DNA of 64,000 nucleotides from Lentzea pudingi (GTDB lineage: Bacteria > Actinomycetota > Actinomycetes > Mycobacteriales > Pseudonocardiaceae). Position numbers and translations under genes: made by a program. Under the pieces are notes generated by a model. That model searched no databases, was not told the DNA's origin, and saw nothing but the letters and a program-made list of their open reading frames with translations. Below are positions 8,727 through 16,904 of this stretch, in pieces (position 1 is the stretch's first letter; each line of letters opens with the position of its first letter). Location of the stretch: contig NZ_BMNC01000026.1 of assembly GCF_014646255.1 (NCBI RefSeq), positions 1 to 64,000 of the forward strand, written 5' to 3'.

Positions 8727-9559
8727 CGTTCCTCCAACGCCCGCAGGCCGGCCGACAACACGCGGCCGCGCAGCGCCATGTCCAAAGACGGGTCAGCGAG
8801 CACATCACGAACGAACTGACCGCGCACGGTCCGTTCCGCGGCAACGGTGTCGAAGTCCAGCAACGGGAACGTCTTCTCGGAGTCCATCCAGCCGAGCGAC
8901 CGCGACGCCGACACGTCGAACACCTCGCGCGACACCGAACCGTCCTCGTTCACCGTGCACAGCACGGCCCCGCGCTCACCGGTCTCGCCCGGCGTCAGCG
9001 GATCCGGGTTGCCCGGGAACGTGTAGTCCGTCGCGTGCTCCGGCGTGTGTACGTGCCCGAGGAACGCGTGGTCCAGCCCGGTGATCGCGACGTCATCGGG
9101 CGCGGAACCGTGGCACAGCGCCAGGTTCACGCCACCCCGGTTCACCGCGAACCCGTCCAGGACGTCCCGCGCCGGACCGGGTCCGACGTTCGCGGCACCC
9201 CACAGCGTGACGCCGTCGGCGAGTTCCACGGGCGTCATCGACCCCGACGAGAACACGTGCACGTTCGGCGTCCAGTCCACCTGCTGGTAGACCGACGCAG
9301 GCCCGTACCAGTCGTCGTTGCCCGGAGCCAGGAACACCGGCACCGGGCAGTCGAACGACGACCGCAGGAACTCGGCGGTCGAAGGGGAGCAGCGATCGTG
9401 CTCGTACAGGTCACCGGCGCACAACATCGCGTCGACGTCGGATTCCTGGGCGAGGTCCACGATGTGGCCCAGCGTGTCACGCAACGCTTGACGCCGCTCC
9501 GGGCCCGCGCTGGGAAAGCGCGTGTCCAGGTGCAGGTCCGCGAACAGCAGCAGTTTCAC
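8723..9559 (-). CDS. SbcD/YhaO-like metallophosphoesterase
   Basis: 278 aa from GTG at 9559. Calcineurin-like phosphoesterase motifs are in order: FADLHLDT (D-x-H), CAGDLYEHD (GDxxE-like), APGNDDW (GN[HD]D), LCHGSAP and FLGHVHTPE (GHxH). This is the nuclease subunit of SbcCD/Mre11-Rad50-like complexes; partner ATPase is the YhaN-like gene that follows with a 4-bp overlap. It begins 8 bp after the 128-aa gene. The frame stays open upstream, but that extension is Arg/Pro-rich antisense-like sequence, so GTG 9559 (KLLLFADLH) is the real start. Confidence 0.9.
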   Translation of the reverse strand: MKLLLFADLHLDTRFPSAGPERRQALRDTLGHIVDLAQESDVDAMLCAGDLYEHDRCSPSTAEFLRSSFDCPVPVFLAPGNDDWYGPASVYQQVDWTPNVHVFSSGSMTPVELADGVTLWGAANVGPGPARDVLDGFAVNRGGVNLALCHGSAPDDVAITGLDHAFLGHVHTPEHATDYTFPGNPDPLTPGETGERGAVLCTVNEDGSVSREVFDVSASRSLGWMDSEKTFPLLDFDTVAAERTVRGQFVRDVLADPSLDMALRGRVLSAGLRALEER

Positions 9560-9567
9560 CAATGCCC

Positions 9568-9954
9568 TCAGGTGAGGTCGATGTTGCCGGACAGGGTCAG
9601 GGTCGGCCCGAGAGTCGCCGCGACCGAGGCGGTGTCGGCGTGCCAGCCGGTCAGCTCCGCGACGGTCGGGGTGAGCTCGTAGCCGTGGTGCCGGATCGCG
9701 CGGCTCAGCGCGTGCCACAGCTGGGAGGTGTCGTGCGCCACGTCGGCGTCCACGTGGGACGGGAGGCTGAGCAGCAACGCGTGCACGGGCTGGTCGGTGT
9801 TCTCGGCTCCGCAGGCGCGGGCCACCGACCGTTCCACCGCGGTGCGCAACAGCTCGGCGCAGCAACGGATCCGCACGCCGTCGAGCTGGTCGGGGCGCGC
9901 CAGCAGGTTCGCCACGCAGGTGAGCCGGTCCTGGACGTCGGAGGGGAGGCTCAT
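9568..9954 (-). CDS. 128-aa operon protein, possibly HEPN-like
   Basis: A mostly helical protein, 128 aa, from ATG at 9954, which overlaps the stop of the upstream ATPase gene by 4 bp. An N-terminal helix bundle (IRCCAELLRTAVERSVARAC) is followed by LWHALSRAIRHHGYELTPT. The spacing of Arg and His in RAIRHH fits the loose R-x4-6-H signature of HEPN ribonuclease folds, but that signature is weak and occurs by chance. No other motif is seen. Its position between an SMC-like ATPase and the SbcD-like gene implies a role in the same complex. HEPN identity is speculation. Confidence 0.7.
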   Translation of the reverse strand: MSLPSDVQDRLTCVANLLARPDQLDGVRIRCCAELLRTAVERSVARACGAENTDQPVHALLLSLPSHVDADVAHDTSQLWHALSRAIRHHGYELTPTVAELTGWHADTASVAATLGPTLTLSGNIDLT

Positions 9955-12365
9955 CGCTGCAGCCATCCCGCGAGCAGCTCGGTGTCGCGGATCAGCACGT
10001 CCAAATCTCCGCTCTCGCCGCCGACCCGGCATGCCAGCAACAAGTCCACCGCCCACGATCCGACGACCTCCTCCAGGTGTGGCAACAACTTCGAGGGTTC
10101 CGCCAGGTCGTCGAGGACGGCCAGCGCGAGCTTCTGCCTGGTCGTCAGCGCGCATTCGAGCACGCGCTCCACCTCGGCGTGCGGTACGCCGCGGCCGAGC
10201 CGTTCCCGGCGGAACCGCGCGTGCGCCGCCGCTTCCAGGGCCGCCCGGCAGCACGACGCGACGAGCTCCGCCCGCAACGCGTCCGGCAGGTCCTCGTCGA
10301 TCCTCATCGCGCGGGCGTCGCCCAGGCACCGGCCGACCGGGTCGTCGGCCAGCCGCACCTGCACGACGGACTCCTCGCCGCGGCAGACCTCCCAGACCGT
10401 CGCCGGGAGCCGCAACCGCCGCAGCGCCTCCACCAGTCGCTCGTCGTGCGTGAACACCACGACCTGGCGGGTCAGCCCGACGTCGGCGAGCACCTGCGCG
10501 AGTCCGTCCACCTTGGACGGGTCCATCGCCTGCACCGGGTCGTCGATCACCACGAACCGGAACGGGCTCTCGTCCACCATCGCGCGCGGCAGGAACAGCG
10601 CGAGCCCCAGCGAGTGCAGCTCGCCCTGGCTCATCACCGCGAGCGCCGAGTTCGAGACGCCGTCGACCGACACGTCCAGCTCGACGTTGCGGGCGCCGCC
10701 GAGCCGCACCGCGCCCAGGTCGACGTTGCTCTGCTGGCGCAGCCGCTGCCAGATCCGCTGCGACTCCTTGGCGAAGGGCGCGATCCGCTCGGACCGCAGG
10801 GTGGCCGCGGTCTTGCGGATCCAGTTCTCCGCCTCCGTCACGTCGGCCAGCACCTCGGCGTCCGCAATCGCTTGCTGCGCCTGGGAGTGCCACTCGAACA
10901 ACGCGATGGCCATCGGCCGCCACACCAGGTCGCGCCGCTCGATCTGCTCGCGGGCGACCGATTTCAGCTGGTCGACAGCTTGTACAAGACTTGTATACCG
11001 CTCGAACACATCCTGTCGAAGGCGTACGGGGTCGTCGATCGAGACGCAGTCCTCCCACGCCTGCCAGGCCTGCAGTGCGGTTGTCGTGTCGAGCACGCCC
11101 TGCGCCTCGGTCAGCACCTCGGGCACCGGCACGCACAACGCCCGCGTGGCCCCGACGGCCAGGTCCAGGCGGTCGGCGGCCTCGTGCAGCTCGGCGGCGG
11201 CCCTGGCGAGGTGCTCGGCACGCTCCTTGGCCTTGCCGAGCCAGATCCCGTCGAGCCGGCCGAGGTCGCACACCGGGCACGTCTGGTCGCGGTGCGAGTC
11301 CTTGGCCGACTCCTGCAGCTGGATCGCGAGCCGCAGGATCTCGCTGCACCGCAACGAGTCCTGCGCGTTGGCCGTCGCCACCGCGGTGACCGCGCCGAGC
11401 GCGAGGTCGAGCGTCTCGCGGACCCGGTCGACCTCCTCGTCGGGCGGCAGCGCCACGTCCATGATCTGGTGCAGCAGGTTCGTGCCGCTGCCGACCTCCG
11501 CGCCGAGCGCGAGGTCCGCGATCGCGTCGAGGTCGGGGGAGTCGCCGCCGAGCAGTGCGGCGGCCCGGCGGGCGCGTTCGTCCTGCGACGCCAGCAACTC
11601 CGCCCGCACGCGCTCCCGCCGGTCGTGAGGGCGGGCGACGATCTCGGCGAGGCGTTTGCGGTGCTCGGCGAGCGCCTGCTGCGCCTCGGTGATCGCTTCC
11701 AGGCCCAGGAGGCGGTGCATCGCCTCGTAGAGGTCCTCGGGCTGGGCGTCGAGGACGGTCCCCAGTTCGCTGTAGGGCAGGAACGGCCGGAAGGTCTCCA
11801 GCGCCTCGTGCCACCTGCCGGCGTCGAACGGCTGGTCGTCCTGGGTCCACTCGCCCCGCGCCAGGTCGTCCTGCGGCGCCCACTGTCTTCGGATCGTCGT
11901 CCTGTTCACCTGGCAGGCCTGCACGAGGTCCAGTTCGACGGCGGTGTCGTTCTGGTGCAGGTTGCGCCAGCCCTGCTTCCACACGTCGTGCCGTGCTCGG
12001 GTCCAGCGCGCGTTGTAGCCGGTCAGCGCCAGTTCGGCGGCCTCGGCGAAACTCGACTTGCCCGAGCCGTTGCGGCCGGTGACGACGGTCAGTCCCGGAC
12101 CCGGTGCCAGCGGCAGGCGTGCCTGCGGGCCGATGCCGCGGAAACCGCGTACCCGGATCTCCGACACGAAGATCCCCTGGCCGGGGCCGTCCGTGCGTTC
12201 TCGCGGGGCCTCGTCCGGGGAGGGCGCGCCGGCGAGCGTGCGCTCCAGCGCCGCGTCGCCTCGGCACGCCGCCAGCACCAGTTCCGCCGCACGTGGGGTG
12301 AGATCGTCTTTGGCCAGTCGCCCGGCCATCAGTTCGAGTAACCCGGCTTCACCCGCCACGGTCAC
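9951..12365 (-). CDS. Rad50/RecF-like AAA ATPase with CPVC motif
   Basis: 804 aa. The start is set at GTG 12365 because a strong GGAGG (12370-12374) lies just upstream; GTG 12359 is also possible and GTG 12410 has no ribosome site. Order of parts: ~70 aa lead-in, RecF/SMC-type strand (IRVRGFRGIG), Walker A GRNGSGKSS (~97-105), helical arms, CPVC (~363-366) in a zinc-hook-like position, more helix, signature MSQGELHSLGLAL, Walker B FVVIDDPVQAMD and FTHDERL. This is the architecture of Rad50-like/overcoming-lysogenisation-type ATPases in DNA repair and defence. First of four overlapping genes. Confidence 0.85.
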   Translation of the reverse strand: MTVAGEAGLLELMAGRLAKDDLTPRAAELVLAACRGDAALERTLAGAPSPDEAPRERTDGPGQGIFVSEIRVRGFRGIGPQARLPLAPGPGLTVVTGRNGSGKSSFAEAAELALTGYNARWTRARHDVWKQGWRNLHQNDTAVELDLVQACQVNRTTIRRQWAPQDDLARGEWTQDDQPFDAGRWHEALETFRPFLPYSELGTVLDAQPEDLYEAMHRLLGLEAITEAQQALAEHRKRLAEIVARPHDRRERVRAELLASQDERARRAAALLGGDSPDLDAIADLALGAEVGSGTNLLHQIMDVALPPDEEVDRVRETLDLALGAVTAVATANAQDSLRCSEILRLAIQLQESAKDSHRDQTCPVCDLGRLDGIWLGKAKERAEHLARAAAELHEAADRLDLAVGATRALCVPVPEVLTEAQGVLDTTTALQAWQAWEDCVSIDDPVRLRQDVFERYTSLVQAVDQLKSVAREQIERRDLVWRPMAIALFEWHSQAQQAIADAEVLADVTEAENWIRKTAATLRSERIAPFAKESQRIWQRLRQQSNVDLGAVRLGGARNVELDVSVDGVSNSALAVMSQGELHSLGLALFLPRAMVDESPFRFVVIDDPVQAMDPSKVDGLAQVLADVGLTRQVVVFTHDERLVEALRRLRLPATVWEVCRGEESVVQVRLADDPVGRCLGDARAMRIDEDLPDALRAELVASCCRAALEAAAHARFRRERLGRGVPHAEVERVLECALTTRQKLALAVLDDLAEPSKLLPHLEEVVGSWAVDLLLACRVGGESGDLDVLIRDTELLAGWLQR

Positions 12366-12380
12366 ATTTCCTCCAGCTGC

Positions 12381-12452
12381 CACCACTCGATAGGGCGGCA
12401 ACTTAGGCACGAAAGGGGACCTACTGGTGAGTACTCACACGATCGAGTGGTG
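12381..12452. promoter_or_regulatory. Leader inverted repeats upstream of the ATPase operon
   Basis: An 11-bp perfect inverted repeat, CACCACTCGAT (12381-12391) and ATCGAGTGGTG (12442-12452), encloses a 12-bp perfect palindrome GTGAGTACTCAC (12427-12438). The proximal arm ends 6 bp before the Shine-Dalgarno of the ATPase gene. Either an operator cluster or a transcribed leader hairpin would fit. Confidence 0.45.
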
Positions 12453-12484
12453 TTACATAGGGTGACTAAAGTTGGCCGTCGTCG

Positions 12485-12841
12485 TTAGGGACCCCACACC
12501 TGCAGGCCCCTGATCACGAAGTACGCGTCGGGCACGTACGTGCCGTGCTTCGGGTAGGTGGTGAACTCGGCCTCGGTCGAGCAGTTCTCGCGCTGGTAGA
12601 CGGTCGCGTCCCTGCTCAGGCGGTTCACGAAGGACTTCCCCGTCACCGTGAGCGTGATGCACTCGCCGGGGTTCGCCGATTCCACGTCGAGGCGCTGGAC
12701 GGTCCCCGTGTAGTCGGGTCCGGACCACACGCAGAACTCGCCCTTGTCGCAGGTCTTGTCACTCTGCGCGACAGCGGTCCCACTGGAGGCGATCGTGCTC
12801 GCAGTGATCACCAGGGCGGTGATGAGGCTCTTCGTCGACAT
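12485..12841 (-). CDS. Secreted peptidase inhibitor family I36-like protein
   Basis: 118 aa with a Sec signal peptide (MSTKSLITALVITASTIAS) and likely cleavage after AVA (residue ~25). The mature ~93 aa contain four Cys (CDKGEFC...GEC...ENC) and a crystallin-like pattern CVWSGPDYTG, N-R-L-S and VPDAYFV. These are features of actinobacterial I36/beta-gamma-crystallin secreted proteins such as SMI-type metalloprotease inhibitors. It would act outside the cell. It stands alone, 40 bp from the DUF72 gene upstream. Confidence 0.8.
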   Translation of the reverse strand: MSTKSLITALVITASTIASSGTAVAQSDKTCDKGEFCVWSGPDYTGTVQRLDVESANPGECITLTVTGKSFVNRLSRDATVYQRENCSTEAEFTTYPKHGTYVPDAYFVIRGLQVWGP

Positions 12842-12881
12842 GGGCGCACCTCCGTCGGAGACGAGTGTGCGGCCGTTCGGC

Positions 12882-13691
12882 TCAATCGGCCAGACGATCT
12901 TGGAGCGCCTTCGCGTCGCGCGGGGCGTAGGCCTTCGCGTCGTTGTCGAAGTAGACGAACACGTCGCCCCGCTTCCGCCACGCCCTGACCTTCTCGGCCC
13001 ACTCGTCGAGCCCCTCGTCGGTGTAGCCGCTGACGTAGAGCTCGTCGTGGCCGTGCAGCCGGACGTAGACGAAGTCGCTCGTCACCTCCTCGATCAGCGG
13101 GTACTTGCCGGCCGCGTCCGCGACCACCAGCGCGATGTCGTGGCGTGCGAGCAGGTCGACGAACTCCGGTGTGTTGAAGCTGTCGTGGCGCACTTCGAGG
13201 GCGTGGCGCATCGGCCGTTCGGCGTCCGTGGTGGTGTGGGCCGGGTCGACGCGGTGGTCGTGGCGTTTCGCGATCTCGGCGGCCTCGGTGGTGGTGCGGG
13301 GCAGGCCCTCGAAGAAGCCGGTGAGCAGGTTCGCGTCGAACCGCAGCGTGGGCGGGAGCTGCCAGAGGATCGGGCCGAGCTTCGGGCCCAGGGCGAGGAC
13401 GCCGGACGCGAGGTAGTTCGCGAGGAGCTCGTTGCCGTCCTTGAGGCGCTTCATGTGCGTGATGAAACGGCTGCCCTTGACGGAGAACACGAAGTCGTCC
13501 GGCGTCTCCGCGGCCCACCTCTGGTAGCTCGACGGGCGTTGCAGCGAGTAGAAGGAACCGTTGATCTCCACCGAACCGAGCTGCTCGCTCAGGTACGCCA
13601 GCTCGCGCTTCTGCGTGACGCCCTTGGGGTAGAACACGCCGCGCCAGGGCGGGTAGACCCATCCCGAAGTGCCGATCCTGACCTCGCCCAT
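12882..13691 (-). CDS. DUF72 (YecE-like) TIM-barrel protein, copy 1
   Basis: 269 aa. DUF72 hallmarks: IGTSGWVYPPWRGVFYP at the N-terminus, LGSVEINGSFYSLQRP, FVFSVKGSRFITH, GPILWQLPPTLRFD, then YVRLHGHDELY and DVFVYFDNDAKAYAPRDA at the end. The family is a UVDE/endonuclease IV-like TIM barrel of unknown activity. A second copy lies at 16113-16832. It diverges from the N-acetyltransferase gene with only 17 bp between the start codons, so promoters overlap. Confidence 0.92.
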   Translation of the reverse strand: MGEVRIGTSGWVYPPWRGVFYPKGVTQKRELAYLSEQLGSVEINGSFYSLQRPSSYQRWAAETPDDFVFSVKGSRFITHMKRLKDGNELLANYLASGVLALGPKLGPILWQLPPTLRFDANLLTGFFEGLPRTTTEAAEIAKRHDHRVDPAHTTTDAERPMRHALEVRHDSFNTPEFVDLLARHDIALVVADAAGKYPLIEEVTSDFVYVRLHGHDELYVSGYTDEGLDEWAEKVRAWRKRGDVFVYFDNDAKAYAPRDAKALQDRLAD

Positions 13692-13708
13692 GTGGCTATC
13701 GTGGCACG

Positions 13709-14443
13709 GTGGACGACTACCTACAGCGCATCGGCGCCTCGAGCACGTCTTCGTTGGCGGAGCTGCACGAACGGCATCTGCTGAGCGTCCCGTTCGAGAA
13801 CCTCGACACCCACATGGACATCCGGATCGTGCTGGAGGTCCCGTGGCTGCACGACAAGATCGTGGTGCGGCGGCGCGGCGGGTTCTGCTACGAGCTCAAC
13901 GGGATGTTCGCGGAGTTGTTGCGGCACCTGGGACATCACGTCGACCTGCTCGCCGCGCGCACGATCGGCGAGGAACGGCGGCTCGGCCCGCCGCTCGACC
14001 ACCTGGCGCTGCTCGTGGACGGCACCTGGCTCGCCGACGTCGGGTTCGGCTCGTTGACGCTGCACCCGCTCGACTGGCGCTCACGCGAGGACCAGCACGA
14101 CCCGTTCGGTGTCTTCCGGCTCGTGGACGCCGGCGACGACGTGGAGGTGCTGATGGACGGCAAGCCCTGCTACCGGCTGGAACGCCGCCCGCGTGAGCTC
14201 GCCGAGTTCGTGCCGACCTGCTGGTGGCACCAGACCGCGCCGGAGTCGCACTTCCGCACCGGGCCGATGGCGTCGCTCGCGCTGCCCGCCGGGCGGATCA
14301 CCGTGACGGACAAGAAGATCGTGCGGACGGAGAACGGCCACAAGACCTCGAGCGACATCGAGGATCCCGCGGCCGCCTTCCTGGAGCACTTTGGACTTCA
14401 CTTCCGGCAGAGCAACGCGTCCGGGGTCCTGCGCCAGTTGTAG
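13709..14443 (+). CDS. nat: Arylamine N-acetyltransferase
   Basis: 244 aa, GTG start. NAT family with the RRGGFCYELN motif holding the catalytic Cys (C60), His in LDHLALLV (H98) and Asp in LADVGFG (D110), giving the Cys-His-Asp triad. It transfers acetyl from acetyl-CoA to arylamines or hydrazines in the cytosol. VPFENLD near residue 30 is also conserved. Somewhat shorter than typical NATs (~275 aa). The 3' end overlaps the convergent GH5 gene by 46 bp. Confidence 0.93.
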   Translation: MDDYLQRIGASSTSSLAELHERHLLSVPFENLDTHMDIRIVLEVPWLHDKIVVRRRGGFCYELNGMFAELLRHLGHHVDLLAARTIGEERRLGPPLDHLALLVDGTWLADVGFGSLTLHPLDWRSREDQHDPFGVFRLVDAGDDVEVLMDGKPCYRLERRPRELAEFVPTCWWHQTAPESHFRTGPMASLALPAGRITVTDKKIVRTENGHKTSSDIEDPAAAFLEHFGLHFRQSNASGVLRQL

Positions 14444-16116
14444 GCGACGCCGGCGATGTGCTCGTCCTGCGCGCACTGGCCCTTGTAGTGCCCGTTGGCC
14501 CAGTCGCCGCCCTGGTCCGGCCGGTTGTCACTCCGGTCGAACCACAGCACTCGGGTCTGCGTTCCCTGTGCCACAGGAGCGCAGACCAGCGTGAAGTTCG
14601 CATAGCCGACGGCGGCGTTGTTGGTGGGGCACTGCAGTTTCGTGTAGCCCGTCGCCCAGTCGTTGGTCACGTGCTGCTCGTTGGTGACCCGGGTCGTGCC
14701 GCTCCACTGTGGACCGCTGACGCACAGCCCGCGGTTGCCCGTGTGGCTGATGCCGACGAGCTTCTCTTTCTGCGGGCAGGATTCCTTGAGCAGCTGGTTC
14801 CACCGGGTCTCGTGCGGGACCTGGCCGGTGCGGCTCGGCGCGTTGACGAGACGGTTCCACGCTCCGGCCCGCCAGTCGTCGCCGTCGTTGACACCCATGC
14901 GGTTCCCGGCGGCGTCCCAGTGCAGCAGCGCCCAGCCGTTGCCGCCCCGGTTGGTGTGGAAGCCGACCAGCGGCCAGTAGGCGAAGTCGGTGTCGTTCGC
15001 GATCAGCTGGTTCACGAACCGCTCGAACCAGTCGCGCGCTTTGGGGTTGTTCTCGTTGCGCCCGCCGACGCCGAACTCGCTGATCCACAAAGGCGCGGTG
15101 AAGTGCTTCTGCGCCTCGGTGATGAAGAACGCTTGGCGCTGCAGGACGTTGACGTGGTCCTGCGGCGAGAGGTCCTGGTAGCGCGGGTCGGTGGTCTCGC
15201 CGATTCCCGTCGCGCCGCTGTGGTTCGGGCCCGTGTAACCGTAGAAGTGCGCGGAGTAGACGAGTTTGGCGGGGTTGGCGAGCGTGTGGCTGAGGAACCG
15301 CGCCGGCTCCAGCGTCGGCCGCCCGTGCGCGAACCCGTCGACGGGGATGCCCGTCCAGTTGATGCCCTCGACGATGACGAGCAGGTCGGGGGAGGTCTGC
15401 TGGAGGCGGTCGGCGGCCTGCTGGGAGGCCTTGTGCCAGTCGTGGTCGTTGCCCCAGCCCCAGTTCGGGTCGTCCCAGACGTTGCGGCGCACCTCGTTGT
15501 AGAGGTCCGCGCCGACCACGCGCTTGTTCGCCTTGTACCGGTCGGCCATGAACGCCCAGTCGTTGATCCACTGGTCGGTGCTCTGACTGGTGTTCCAGCG
15601 CTCGTTGCCGTCGACGCCGCAGCACCACCGCGAGGTCGTCGTGTGGTTGTTGAGGATGACGGCGAGGTTGTTGCGGGTCAGTTCGGCCACGACCGCGTCG
15701 TAGACCTCCAGCGGCCGCTTTCCGTTGAGCTGCGGGTCCTTCAGGCCGTTGACAGGGGTGGTGTCCCTGATCATCTGGTTGGAGAACGGCAGCCTGATGC
15801 TGTTGACGCCGATCTCCTTGAAGCCACTGATGATCGTGGCCATGGTCGCCCGGTCGAGCCCGAGGGGGACCTGGTCGGCCTTCTCGCCGGAATGGTGGTT
15901 GGCGGGGTCGTTGATGTCGCCGGAACCGGTGTAGGTGCCGCTCGCACCGTGCCAGTTGCCGGACTTGAGCTTGAAGCGGTCGCCGTGGGCGTCGACGATC
16001 CACCGGCCTCGGGTGCTGAGGGGACCCGTCCAGGTCGCCTCTTCCGCTTGTGCCTGTGCGGGCGCCACGAGACTCGCGGCCAGGAGCAGGGGAGCCAAGA
16101 CGCGAATTGATTTCAC
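14398..16116 (-). CDS. Secreted glycoside hydrolase family 5 enzyme
   Basis: 572 aa, GTG start at 16116, signal peptide (VKSIRVLAPLLLAASLVAPAQAQA, cut near residue 24). The GH5 fold is shown by GVNSIRLPFS, AVILNNHTT, DLYNEVRRN (acid/base Glu) and WISEFGVGG (nucleophile Glu). Probably a cellulase/mannanase-type endoglycanase; substrate unclear. After ~residue 440 a C-terminal region has three repeats of roughly 40 aa, each starting with Cys (CPQKEKLVGIS, CPTNNAAVGYA, CAQDEHIAGVA) and ending with LC or VC, likely a disulfide-bonded binding module. Start overlaps the DUF72 stop by 4 bp (GTGA). Confidence 0.88.
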   Translation of the reverse strand: MKSIRVLAPLLLAASLVAPAQAQAEEATWTGPLSTRGRWIVDAHGDRFKLKSGNWHGASGTYTGSGDINDPANHHSGEKADQVPLGLDRATMATIISGFKEIGVNSIRLPFSNQMIRDTTPVNGLKDPQLNGKRPLEVYDAVVAELTRNNLAVILNNHTTTSRWCCGVDGNERWNTSQSTDQWINDWAFMADRYKANKRVVGADLYNEVRRNVWDDPNWGWGNDHDWHKASQQAADRLQQTSPDLLVIVEGINWTGIPVDGFAHGRPTLEPARFLSHTLANPAKLVYSAHFYGYTGPNHSGATGIGETTDPRYQDLSPQDHVNVLQRQAFFITEAQKHFTAPLWISEFGVGGRNENNPKARDWFERFVNQLIANDTDFAYWPLVGFHTNRGGNGWALLHWDAAGNRMGVNDGDDWRAGAWNRLVNAPSRTGQVPHETRWNQLLKESCPQKEKLVGISHTGNRGLCVSGPQWSGTTRVTNEQHVTNDWATGYTKLQCPTNNAAVGYANFTLVCAPVAQGTQTRVLWFDRSDNRPDQGGDWANGHYKGQCAQDEHIAGVAYNWRRTPDALLCRK

Positions 16117-16832
16117 ATATGTGACCGTATAGGCGTGTCGAGGCGTTGCGCCAGGGCCAGCGCGTTGTGCGGAGCCGCGCCGTGCATCGTGTTGTCGAAG
16201 TAGACGTACGTGTCGCGGTCCCACCCGCGGATCTTCCCGGCCCACTCGTCGAGTTGTTCGTCGTCGTAGGAGCTGATGTACAGCTCGTCGTGGCCGTGCA
16301 GACGTAAGTAGGCAAAGTCGGCGGTGACGGCCTCGATGCACGGGAACGTCGGTGCGTCCGACACGACGTGGGCGACGTTGTGCGCGCGGAGCAGGTCGAA
16401 GTAGGCGTCGGTGCGGAACGACTCGTGGCGCGGTTCGAGTGCGTGGCGGCCTTGGGGGAGTGCGGCGAGGAAGTCCTGGATCGTGGCGCGGTCGAAGCGC
16501 AGCGACGGTGGCAGCTGCCACAGGATCGGACCCTGCTTCGTGCCCAGCGCGAGTGAGTCGGCGAAGGTCTTCAGCGGGTCTTCGACGTGGCGCAGGCGCT
16601 GGACGTGCGTGATCTGCTTCGGGCCCTTGACGGCGAAGACGAAGTCCGGCGGGGTCTCGGCGACCCACTTGCGGTAGTTCGACGCCGGTTGCGGGTGGTA
16701 GAAGGAGCTGTTGATCTCGATCGTCCGGACGTGCTGGGCGAGGTGGCTGAGCCACAGCCGCTGGGGGACACCGCGGTAGAAGTCGTCGCGCCACTCCGGA
16801 TAGCGCCAGCCCGACGTGCCGATCCTGATCAT
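16113..16832 (-). CDS. DUF72 (YecE-like) TIM-barrel protein, copy 2
   Basis: 239 aa. Same family marks as copy 1: IGTSGWRYPEWRDDFY, IEINSSFYHPQPASNYRKW, FVFAVKGPKQITH, GPILWQLPPSLRFD, YLRLHGHDELY and YVYFDNTMHGAAPHNA. It lacks the ~30-residue insertion near the middle of copy 1. It lies directly upstream of the GH5 gene with a 4-bp overlap, so the two are translationally coupled, which is surprising for a cytosolic protein and a secreted glycanase. Function unknown. Confidence 0.92.
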   Translation of the reverse strand: MIRIGTSGWRYPEWRDDFYRGVPQRLWLSHLAQHVRTIEINSSFYHPQPASNYRKWVAETPPDFVFAVKGPKQITHVQRLRHVEDPLKTFADSLALGTKQGPILWQLPPSLRFDRATIQDFLAALPQGRHALEPRHESFRTDAYFDLLRAHNVAHVVSDAPTFPCIEAVTADFAYLRLHGHDELYISSYDDEQLDEWAGKIRGWDRDTYVYFDNTMHGAAPHNALALAQRLDTPIRSHM

Positions 16833-16860
16833 GTCGTCCGGGTAACCCGTCAGCGGCGTA

Positions 16861-16873
16861 GCTACTCCGTAGC
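16861..16873. promoter_or_regulatory. Candidate operator of the toxin-antitoxin pair
   Basis: GCTAC (16861-16865), TCC, GTAGC (16869-16873) form an inverted repeat 32 bp before the antitoxin start; a further GCTAC occurs at 16891-16895. Phd-type antitoxins usually repress their own promoter, so this is a plausible site. Confidence 0.4.
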
Positions 16874-16904
16874 ACCTTTTTGGGAATTGAGCTACATTGG
16901 TGGC

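Noticed and set aside
10979..10988. Perfect palindrome CTTGTACAAG as an operator
   Set aside because: It lies deep inside the ATPase coding region, away from any start.
9568..12267. An 899-aa frame overlapping the Rad50-like ATPase gene
   Set aside because: Only its last 128 codons (from ATG 9954) are protein-like; the rest is an out-of-frame shadow of the ATPase gene.
6096..12365. Assigning the ATPase operon to Lamassu, Wadjet or a plain sbcCD locus
   Set aside because: The gene content and order do not match those systems: no MukB/JetC-like proteins, no LmuA effector, and two ATPases with one phosphoesterase.
14398..16875. One 825-aa open frame covering GH5 and the DUF72 region as a fusion protein
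   Set aside because: The DUF72 protein is encoded in a different frame; the frame upstream of 16116 is Arg/Pro-rich shadow sequence. Signal peptide and GTGA overlap set the GH5 start at 16116.
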